Shown: in pieces, positions 1 through 4,579 of the stretch | How the letters are laid out: each line of letters begins with the position of its first letter | How positions within the stretch are numbered: the first letter of the stretch is position 1 | From: Phycisphaerales bacterium | Lineage (GTDB): Bacteria > Planctomycetota > Phycisphaerae > Phycisphaerales > SM1A02 | Assembly (NCBI GenBank): GCA_029243925.1 | Contig: JAQWRC010000032.1 | Span: 1-5,116 of the forward strand | Reading direction: 5' to 3' | DNA length: 5,116 nt | The notes under the pieces: generated by a model | Told to the model about the DNA's origin: nothing | Seen by the model: the letters and a program-made list of their open reading frames with translations, nothing else | Database searches by the model: none | Made by a program: the position numbers and the translations under genes

Positions 1-15
1 GGAGCTTTTTGAGGG

Positions 16-62
16 CCAAAAATGAGCACGGGCAGGCCGAGAACTGCGGCCTGCCCGTGCTC
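16..62 (-). terminator. Strong intrinsic-terminator-like stem-loop, leftward orientation
   Basis: A perfect 16-bp inverted repeat (24-39 GAGCACGGGCAGGCCG pairing with 47-62) encloses a 7-nt loop (40-46). On the minus strand the stem is followed by ATTTTTGG (five T, from + positions 18-22), the usual GC stem plus U-tract layout of a Rho-independent terminator. On the plus strand the stem is followed by TGCTGTCG with no T-run, so rightward termination would not be canonical. No convincing leftward gene lies between this hairpin and the aquaporin gene near 1960. It may stop antisense transcription, or act as a hairpin at the end of a gene lying left of the window. Confidence 0.6.
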
Positions 63-306
63 TGCTGTCGTCTGGCGTGCCAACCCCTGTGTGGCGTGCC
101 AGAACGCAGCCCCCCTCGAATGGCTTGGTGGATCAAACCCCCTCAGATCTGATCGACATCCAAGCTGGAGCCCTTACAGGCTCTCCTAATGCTCCTCCTA
201 TGCAGGAAACCGGTATTTGTGTGACGTGTCCGGGAAAAACACGCAAATAGACGATGAAAATGGTCGGTTAGAAGTACTTCTTGATCCCCAACCTGGAGAT
301 TTCGAC
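63..306. other. Non-coding stretch with a repeated palindromic 10-mer
   Basis: I see no convincing coding sequence here. The 10-mer TGGCGTGCCA occurs at 73-82 and again at 92-101, 19 bp apart; each copy is an inverted repeat TGGC-GT-GCCA. The remainder has a C-rich patch (about 111-145) and an A-rich patch (233-262), with no credible -35/-10 pair. A frame running into the small gene at 307 is open back to 190 with a TTG at 217, but no ribosome site precedes that TTG. Confidence 0.4.
73..101. repeat. Two direct copies of TGGCGTGCCA, 19-bp period
   Basis: Both copies are exact and each has two-fold symmetry (TGGC..GCCA). The spacing is close to two helical turns, so two dimers could sit on one face of the DNA, as at many operators. 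The copies do not fit a sigma-54 promoter, since GC is absent at the expected distance from GG. Only sequence symmetry supports a regulatory role. Confidence 0.3.
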
Positions 307-459
307 ATGTCGAACTCAGATGGACAGTCCTGCTCAACTTCCAAGTGCTCAATGTGCTGCATCATCTTTGCCATTTTGCATTTGCTCGTGCTGACATGCA
401 TTGCGGCTTCGCTTTGGAACATTGATGACGCCATTTTGGCATCCAAGGGCATTGGGTGA
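307..459 (+). CDS. Possible 50-residue Cys-rich single-pass membrane protein
   Basis: This small ORF starts at ATG 307, preceded by GGAG (295-298) with an 8-nt spacer, and ends at TGA 457-459. The product has a polar Ser/Cys-rich head (MSNSDGQSCSTSKCSMCC), one hydrophobic segment at about residues 19-36 and a short tail with an acidic pair. Five cysteines (9, 14, 17, 18, 31) are unusual for so short a protein; C14-x2-C17-C18 lies right at the membrane face and could be a metal or redox site or an acylation site, which is inference. The same frame is open upstream to a TTG at 217, giving an 80-residue version without a visible ribosome site. I recognise no family. It lies 108 bp upstream of the dehydrogenase gene on the same strand and could be co-transcribed. 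It could also be a chance ORF. Confidence 0.42.
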   Translation: MSNSDGQSCSTSKCSMCCIIFAILHLLVLTCIAASLWNIDDAILASKGIG

Positions 460-511
460 CGCCTAGCGTGGCCTTGTAGGGGCTCATTCTCTGATTTCAC
501 TCGATCCTGCT

Positions 512-533
512 GCTCCAGCACGTACACTGGAGT
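512..533 (+). other. Small inverted repeat upstream of the dehydrogenase gene
   Basis: CTCCAG (513-518) and CTGGAG (527-532) form a 6-bp stem, extendable by a G-T pair, around an 8-nt loop. It lies 35 bp before the chosen ATG and has no T-run after it, so it is not a canonical terminator. It may be an operator, a 5'-leader hairpin or chance. Confidence 0.2.
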
Positions 534-567
534 ATTGGGTGAACGTACAGGCAGAGGGGAGAGTTTC

Positions 568-1950
568 ATGTCACGGTTCGTATGCGGTCTGTCAGTCTTT
601 TTCGTCTTGCTGACGGCTTGTGCCGGTCAGGCATACGCCGGCGTGGTCGAAGGCTTGGCACTTGATGAGATCGCCGTCGCTGATGGACCGGTGACCCGCA
701 TTGTGGCCGCCCCCGGTGATGACACCCGACTGTTCATCTGTGTTCGAGATGGTCAGATCCTGATTCTGAATCGCAAGACACAGGTGTGGAATGATGATCC
801 GTTTCTGGACATCTCCGATCAGATCACGACGCAATATGGTGAGCAGGGGCTGCTCGGGCTCGCCTTTCATCCCGACTATCAGAACAACGGACGATTCTTC
901 GTCTGGAGCACATTGCCGGAAGGCGATGGCCCAGGTGACACGGTACTCATGGAGTTTCTGCGTGACGGCGATGATCCCGACTACGCCGAAGAGCAGGGCG
1001 AGCGTGTTCTTGTCGTAGCGCAACCCGCCCAGCATCATCATGGTGGCTGGATGGCCTTCGATGGCGACGGCTACTTGTTGTTGACGACCGGTGATGGCGG
1101 CGGCGGCAATGGCGGCCCGCCCCGCGCCCAGAATATTACGGATGGCCGGCTGCTTGGAAAGATGATCCGCATCGATGTCGACGGCGATGATTTTCCGACT
1201 GATCCCACTCGCAACTATTCCATTCCACCTGACAATCCTTTCGTCGACGTCGAAGGCGATGATGAAATCTGGGCGATCGGCTTCCGCAACCCCTGGGATG
1301 GCAGTATCGATCCAGAGACCGGAGACATCTTCATCGGTGATGTCGGCAAGAGTTCGTGGGAAGAGGTTGATGTGCTTATCAGCGGCACTCCCGGCGCAGC
1401 CAACTACGGCTGGCGATGCCTCGAAGCCTCCGATTGCACCGGCTATTCCGGATGCGAATGCGATGACGCGGCACTGATCGCTCCATTGTGGGCGTATGAG
1501 CACTCGCTGGAACCCGAGCGATGCAGCGTCATCGGTGCGCAGGTGTATCGCGGTTGTTCAATGCCGTCGATGCAGGGGCTCGTCGTCACTACGGACATGT
1601 GCTCGAATGAGCTGTTCCTGCTCGACTGGTCACCGGCTGAAGGGCTGCATGAAGTTTTGAATATGACCGATGATCTTGGTGGGCCATCCATGTCCATTCC
1701 GACCGTGCTCGGCACTGATGCCCGGGGCGAGGTCTACATTGGACAGTTCCACGGTGTGATTCTGAAACTTGTGCCGGCGAAGCCCACGCAGAAGCAGGGC
1801 GACATCAACTGTGATGGCGCCGTCGACGTGACCGATCTGCTGCTGGTCATCGGTGCCTGGGGCTCATGTGACGGCTGCATGGAAGACGTCGACGGGGACC
1901 ACCAGGTGGCTGTGGCCGAACTGCTGCTGGTCATTGCCGACTGGGGTTGA
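568..1950 (+). CDS. Secreted PQQ-type glucose/sorbosone dehydrogenase-like protein with dockerin-like C-terminus
   Basis: The 460-residue product belongs to the soluble aldose-dehydrogenase family: six-bladed beta-propellers that oxidise sugars or other alcohols with PQQ and Ca. The start is ATG 568, with AGAGGGGAGAG (553-563) just upstream; a TTG at 535 in frame lacks such a site. Residues 1-24 are an export signal with two possible cuts: lipobox-like LTAC (15-18) and signal-peptidase-I-like AYA|G (22-25). Family motifs run in order: GEQGLLGLAFHPDY (91-104); HxGG with presumed catalytic His157 (156-160); TTGDGGGG (173-180); LLGKMIRIDVDG; IWAIGFRNPW (234-243, Arg240 a likely PQQ contact); GDVGKSSWEEV (257-267); NYGW (279-282). 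The usual Arg of NPWR is Asp244. A Cys-rich loop follows (C284, 290, 296, 298, 319, 330). Residues 411-460 are two 28-residue EF-hand-like dockerin-type repeats, a common planctomycete tail. Substrate is unknown. The convergent aquaporin gene ends 9 bp away. Confidence 0.9.
   Translation: MSRFVCGLSVFFVLLTACAGQAYAGVVEGLALDEIAVADGPVTRIVAAPGDDTRLFICVRDGQILILNRKTQVWNDDPFLDISDQITTQYGEQGLLGLAFHPDYQNNGRFFVWSTLPEGDGPGDTVLMEFLRDGDDPDYAEEQGERVLVVAQPAQHHHGGWMAFDGDGYLLLTTGDGGGGNGGPPRAQNITDGRLLGKMIRIDVDGDDFPTDPTRNYSIPPDNPFVDVEGDDEIWAIGFRNPWDGSIDPETGDIFIGDVGKSSWEEVDVLISGTPGAANYGWRCLEASDCTGYSGCECDDAALIAPLWAYEHSLEPERCSVIGAQVYRGCSMPSMQGLVVTTDMCSNELFLLDWSPAEGLHEVLNMTDDLGGPSMSIPTVLGTDARGEVYIGQFHGVILKLVPAKPTQKQGDINCDGAVDVTDLLLVIGAWGSCDGCMEDVDGDHQVAVAELLLVIADWG
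1798..1947 (+). other. Dockerin-like tandem Ca-binding repeats (region of the dehydrogenase gene)
   Basis: Protein residues 411-460 hold two repeats in 28-residue register. Repeat 1 has D412, N414, D416, G417, D420 and D423, a complete EF-hand-like ligand set, followed by LLLVIGAWG. Repeat 2 has D440, D442, D444 and E451, with Ala448 where repeat 1 has D420, followed by LLLVIADWG. The DNA repeats too: CTGCTGCTGGTCAT occurs at 1837-1850 and 1921-1934, exactly 84 nt apart. C415, C434 and C437 may form a disulfide. In clostridia such domains bind cohesins; in planctomycetes the partner is unknown and none is visible here. Confidence 0.75.
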
Positions 1951-1959
1951 TCTTCCTCG

Positions 1960-2715
1960 TCAATCGCTGCGACCGATGAGTGCTTGATAGGTCCATGCGG
2001 CCAGAGCAGCGCCGAGAATCGGCCCGACCCAGTACGCCCATTGCAGATGCCAGTAATCCAGAACGAGCGCGGGGCCAAAGCTCCGAGCGGGGTTCATTGA
2101 TGCGCCAGTCAGTGGTCCGAAGCAGAGGATGTCGGCGGCAACGATCAGCCCGACGGGAATCGCCATGAGCACCGGCGTGTCATGGCCGCTGCGTCGGTCG
2201 ACGATGACGCCCATGATGACGAACATCAGGAAGAAGGCGGCGATCAGCTCGAGGACCATGACTCGCCATCCACTGTCAGTCACACCAAGTTGATCAAGGT
2301 CACTGAACATGCCCACGGTCAGGCCGACGTGTTCCAGAGTGTCCTGGCCAGCGCCGAGGGTTGGGGCGTCCATGACGCCGAGCAACGTCGCCCACAGGAG
2401 CCAAGCGGCGAATGTGGCCCCGGCAACCTGCGCAAGAATGAAACAGGCGCAACGGCTCCAGGATTGTTTGCCGAGCAAGGCGACGGCGATGGACACCGCG
2501 GGATTGAACTGTGCACCCGAGACATGGAAGAGGGTGGCAATCATCACCGTGATGATGATTCCGTTGGCCAATGCGGCCGCGACCAGGTTGTCGCCTCCGG
2601 TGACGATGACGGTCCCCCCGGTGATGAACATCAGGGCGAACACTCCGATGAACTCCGCCAGAAGTCCTCGGGGAAGATTCATTCCTCGGAGCATGTTGTG
2701 GTATCGATCATCCAT
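1960..2715 (-). CDS. Aquaporin (MIP family channel), water-type
   Basis: The 251-residue integral membrane protein is a normal-length member of the major intrinsic protein family, which forms tetrameric pores for water or small neutral solutes in the cytoplasmic membrane. Both NPA boxes are present: SGAQFNPAVS (NPA 71-73) and TGASMNPARSFGPA (NPA 208-210). Predicted helices: 17-39, 44-63, 85-112, 150-172, 181-199 and 224-247, with half-helices at the NPA boxes and a long loop C (113-149). Ser after Arg211, instead of the Asp of glycerol facilitators (NPARD), points to an aquaporin. Counting back from the NPA boxes, the filter positions are Asn51, Ile196, Ala205 and Arg211, unlike the Phe/His/Arg set of classical water channels and partly like plant TIPs (Ile at H5). 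The ATG at 2715 is preceded by AGGA (complement of 2723-2726), 7 nt away. Substrate cannot be fixed from sequence. Confidence 0.93.
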   Translation of the reverse strand: MDDRYHNMLRGMNLPRGLLAEFIGVFALMFITGGTVIVTGGDNLVAAALANGIIITVMIATLFHVSGAQFNPAVSIAVALLGKQSWSRCACFILAQVAGATFAAWLLWATLLGVMDAPTLGAGQDTLEHVGLTVGMFSDLDQLGVTDSGWRVMVLELIAAFFLMFVIMGVIVDRRSGHDTPVLMAIPVGLIVAADILCFGPLTGASMNPARSFGPALVLDYWHLQWAYWVGPILGAALAAWTYQALIGRSD

Positions 2716-2852
2716 GGCGGCATCCTGTGTGGGGAGGGTAATTCCATCGGCTTGGCCTTCCTTGGTGCTTCAAAGAGGGCCATTGGCATGGATGCCGGGT
2801 GGGGGGTACGCTGAGCCGTGTTCAGCATCTCGGATCCATAAGGGGACCACCC
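2716..2852. promoter_or_regulatory. Divergent intergenic spacer, promoters expected but not resolved
   Basis: This 137-bp gap separates the leftward aquaporin start from the rightward gene at 2853, so it should hold promoters for both. A TTGAAG on the minus strand (about 2769-2774) is a possible -35 for the aquaporin gene, but no good -10 follows at 16-18 bp. On the plus side AAGGGG (2840-2845) is the ribosome site of the next gene. A weak 5-bp inverted repeat (GCTGA 2810-2814, TCAGC 2822-2826) lies 26 bp before that ATG. No terminator is seen. Confidence 0.35.
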
Positions 2853-3266
2853 ATGGCCTGCAATGATCATTTGATGACCGTTCTGGAACGCCTGCTAGAA
2901 AGCCAATCTTCGCAGGCATGTTGGGTGGAGCACGATTCTGAATTCGACAATACGTCCAAGCGGGTCATGAAGGAGCTGGTCGATGGGCAGCGCGATTGCC
3001 TGTGTGCATTCAGTGACTGGGTGCGTGGTTTGGATTTCGAGCTGCCGGTATCTCTTGTCATCAATGAATCGATTCCCGGCAACTGGCATCTTCGATGGGA
3101 TGGCCGAGGAGTGGATGAGATGACCACGCATGACATGAACATGCTTGATGCGATGGATTGCATCGTGTTTCATGGCACGTCGCGGCAGGAATCGAATCCG
3201 GTGCTTCAGGATATGGAGACTCGTGGCTTGCCGAGTCGCCTGCGTCAGAATGTATCCAATGCCTGA
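2853..3266 (+). CDS. Hypothetical soluble protein, 137 residues
   Basis: I do not recognise this protein. I chose ATG 2853 because AAGGGG (2840-2845) lies 7 nt upstream; an in-frame upstream start at 2799 has no such support. The product begins MACNDHLMTVLERLLES, an amphipathic helix, and has no signal peptide or membrane segment, so it is probably cytoplasmic. It is acidic, with an Asp/Met-rich stretch (about 88-102), Trp at 24, 56, 78 and 82, and cysteines at 3, 23, 49, 51 and 103. The predicted strand LPVSLVIN (64-71) followed by GNWHLRWDGRG could be a small alpha/beta core. It is divergent from the aquaporin gene, and its last 22 bp overlap the convergent lipoprotein gene. The reverse frames over it give low-complexity, His/Ser/Arg-rich translations and were discarded. 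Confidence 0.65.
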   Translation: MACNDHLMTVLERLLESQSSQACWVEHDSEFDNTSKRVMKELVDGQRDCLCAFSDWVRGLDFELPVSLVINESIPGNWHLRWDGRGVDEMTTHDMNMLDAMDCIVFHGTSRQESNPVLQDMETRGLPSRLRQNVSNA

Positions 3267-4096
3267 CGTGCCTGGCAGGCATTGAATACGAGCTTGACCT
3301 CACGAGCTGTTTCGAGCACGACGTCATAGATTGACGGGTCAGCCAGTGCCCAGTCGCTGCGTAGCGGTCCTTGATTGTTCTGCACGCGTATGCGAGCTTC
3401 CGTATCTGCCATATGCAGACGCTCATGCAAGGTCGATCCCTGCAGGCGGTTTGGATCAGTGGCACCAAGCAGGATCAGTACCGAAGGCAGATCGACAAAC
3501 GCATCGTGTTCTGGGAGCGTGCCGGGTGCGAACCGTGGAGTCGGCAGCACGATGCCTGCCAGTGTGCTCGTGGCGCCTTCGTCTCGAGTGCGGCAGGCCA
3601 GTTCAATGGCCGTTCCCGCTCCTGCGCCTTCTGCCACGAGGGTGATGCAGTGTGGTGTTCCACCCCAACGTTCTACGCGGGTTGAAAGCCAGTCAAGGGC
3701 GCCCGCGGCAGCATTGTGGATTGTCCTCGTGCTGGCCTCTGGCCGCTGTGGCAGGGCGGGCAGCACGACGAGCGCCGGGGTATCGGCAGCGAGTGCCCGG
3801 GCAATACGGTCGTGGGTTACCAGATCGCCCGAGATGAAGTCGATGGAGGGAAGCAGCACGATGACGGGAAGATCATTCCCACCAGGTGAGTAGATCTGCA
3901 GAGTCATTTCGCCGTGGGGGAGTGTGAACTGGCGTTGCTCAATCCATGCCATGCGCGGCAGCGGGTTGGTCGAGTGCAGTGATTGAAGGCGATGTGTGCG
4001 CCGGAGTTCAAGCGTGGCGGCATCGGGCTCACTTGTCTTTTGGCCTGAGGTGCATCCAGCCAGCAGCAAAATCAATAGCGGAATACATCGTTGCAT
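3245..4096 (-). CDS. Lipoprotein with alpha/beta-hydrolase (HSL-like) fold pattern, catalytic residues apparently lost
   Basis: The 283-residue product starts MQRCIPLLILLLAGCTSGQ: a lipoprotein signal with lipobox LAGC and Cys15 as the predicted lipidated residue, so it should be anchored in the cell envelope. The start at 4096 fits the signal peptide and has AGGTG (complement of 4104-4108) 7 nt upstream; the in-frame ATG at 4162 would bury the signal. Residues 77-113 (PVIVLLPSIDFISGDLVTHDRIARAL, then ALVVLP) resemble the hormone-sensitive-lipase family's VLVYxHGGGWxxGDLxTHDxxxRxLA strand-turn-helix, but HGGG is PSID. The elbow region LVAEGAGAGTAIELA (153-167) aligns with VAGDSAGGNLA, putting Ala158 at the nucleophile Ser. 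PSVLILLGATDPNRLQG (204-220) retains Asp214, and no His follows at the expected place. It is therefore probably a non-catalytic relative. A diverged peptidase or thioesterase is the alternative. It is downstream of, and likely coupled to, the small membrane-protein gene. Confidence 0.82.
   Translation of the reverse strand: MQRCIPLLILLLAGCTSGQKTSEPDAATLELRRTHRLQSLHSTNPLPRMAWIEQRQFTLPHGEMTLQIYSPGGNDLPVIVLLPSIDFISGDLVTHDRIARALAADTPALVVLPALPQRPEASTRTIHNAAAGALDWLSTRVERWGGTPHCITLVAEGAGAGTAIELACRTRDEGATSTLAGIVLPTPRFAPGTLPEHDAFVDLPSVLILLGATDPNRLQGSTLHERLHMADTEARIRVQNNQGPLRSDWALADPSIYDVVLETAREVKLVFNACQARQALDTF
3252..3289. terminator. Hairpin in the overlapping 3' ends of two convergent genes
   Basis: CAATGCCTG (3257-3265) pairs with CAGGCATTG (3276-3284). 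After one mismatch (3256/3285) the stem continues with GTAT (3252-3255) pairing with ATAC (3286-3289), giving 13 pairs around a 10-nt loop. It covers the stop codons of both the plus-strand gene (3264-3266) and, 5 bp outside the stem, the minus-strand gene (3245-3247). Symmetry lets it form in both transcripts, as in a shared bidirectional terminator. Neither side carries a T-run, so it is not a canonical intrinsic terminator and may instead protect 3' ends or be Rho-assisted. Confidence 0.42.
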
Positions 4097-4106
4097 CAGG
4101 CGGCAC

Positions 4107-4331
4107 CTAGTCGGAGGTCCACCATGTTCGGAATTTTGGCCAGATGCTTCGTGGCATGGCAATGCAGATCAGCGTCGCGCCGAGCATGACGAGAATCAGT
4201 TTCAGCTCTGGTTCAGCTGGTTTTTCCCAGTAAGGCAAGATTTCAGTAATTGGAAACAGGGCGACCACCACGGCGGTAACACCGGTCCAGCCCATGATCT
4301 GGCGTTTGTGCTTCAAGAGGGTGTCCAGCAT
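4107..4331 (-). CDS. Small two-helix membrane protein, unknown function
   Basis: The 74-residue product has two hydrophobic helices, about residues 12-34 (IMGWTGVTAVVVALFPITEI) and 46-65 (LKLILVMLGATLICIAMP), joined by an acidic, Pro-rich turn (EKPAEPE). Basic residues before the first helix (KHKR) and after the second (PRSIWPKFR) put both ends in the cytoplasm by the positive-inside rule. I recognise no family. The start is uncertain: ATG 4331 has an ideal AAGGAG (complement of 4338-4343) at 6 nt, which I prefer; ATG 4373 has GGGGAG (complement of 4379-4384) at 5 nt and adds 14 residues. The TAG stop (4107-4109) overlaps the AGGTG ribosome site of the lipoprotein gene, whose ATG is 10 nt on. 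This is a sign of translational coupling and suggests a membrane protein working with its lipoprotein partner. Confidence 0.68.
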   Translation of the reverse strand: MLDTLLKHKRQIMGWTGVTAVVVALFPITEILPYWEKPAEPELKLILVMLGATLICIAMPRSIWPKFRTWWTSD

Positions 4332-4373
4332 CGCCTGCTCCTTGGCGCCCTGCGGTCCATTTGGGAACAGCAT

Positions 4374-4432
4374 ACCCGCTCCCCAGTTCTATCGGCAGTC
4401 GGGACCGTGTGCGATCGGGTGAATTTATAGGG
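4374..4432 (-). promoter_or_regulatory. Short spacer with a possible -10 element (leftward)
   Basis: This 59-bp gap lies between the end of the TPR reading frame and the longer start of the two-helix membrane protein, both leftward. The minus strand has TATAAAT (from + 4423-4429), the only AT-rich hexamer nearby and a fair -10, but no -35 is visible 16-18 bp upstream. There is no hairpin with a T-run, so read-through from the TPR gene is possible and the three genes may form one unit. Confidence 0.25.
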
Positions 4433-4579
4433 TTAGGGGGTGCCGACGGGTGATTCGGCCTCGGGAAGGGCTTCCTGGTATTTCACCAGCGATTTCCTGT
4501 AGGTTTCGACTTCGGCTTCCGGTGCGATCTCGATCGCCTCGTTGGCGATTCGTCGGACATCTGGATGTTCAGGGCGCAT
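4433..4579 (-). pseudogene. Out-of-frame C-terminal remnant of the TPR protein
   Basis: Directly after the TPR gene's stop, the neighbouring frame reads MRPEHPDVRRIANEAIEI, then an acidic helical stretch to SPVGTP and TAA (4433-4435), 48 residues from an ATG at 4579. It looks coding: Glu/Ala-rich helical composition and no rare-residue clutter. ETYRKSLVKYQEALPEAES resembles ETYQSTLEQAREQMAAASES near the end of the TPR frame, as if from a repeated unit. Upstream of 4579 this frame turns into a typical out-of-frame Arg/Pro/Ser-rich translation. Skipping one C in the CCC at 4572-4574 fuses it to the TPR protein as ...AHAPEHPDVRR. It may be the lost C-terminus after a one-base insertion, the product of +1 frameshifting, a sequencing error, or a tiny overlapping gene (no ribosome site seen before 4579). 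Confidence 0.55.

Noticed and set aside
73..110. Sigma-54 promoter at TGGCGTGCCA
   Set aside because: No GC dinucleotide lies at the required distance downstream of the GG in either copy.
1..150. Tail of a plus-strand gene in frame 3 from the left edge
   Set aside because: The frame is open to about 152, but it runs through the perfect terminator-like hairpin and shows no protein-like character.
198..569. Minus-strand open frame (123 residues) over the Cys-rich ORF and upstream region
   Set aside because: Composition is erratic with no domain, signal or ribosome site. It was considered because it could feed the leftward terminator, but nothing supports it as coding.
592..1503. Long minus-strand open frame (303 residues) inside the dehydrogenase gene
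   Set aside because: It is antisense to a frame carrying all the family motifs, shows no motif of its own and has no supporting ribosome site; open antisense frames are common in GC-rich genes.
2182..2866. Plus-strand open frames (210 and 185 residues) over the aquaporin gene
   Set aside because: They are antisense to a clear MIP channel with both NPA boxes and read as Asp/His/Gly- or Pro/Ser-rich low-complexity sequence.
3331..3893. Plus-strand frames of 104-172 residues over the lipoprotein gene
   Set aside because: Arg/Ser/Cys-rich shadow translations; the opposite strand has a lipobox, a ribosome site and hydrolase-like segments.
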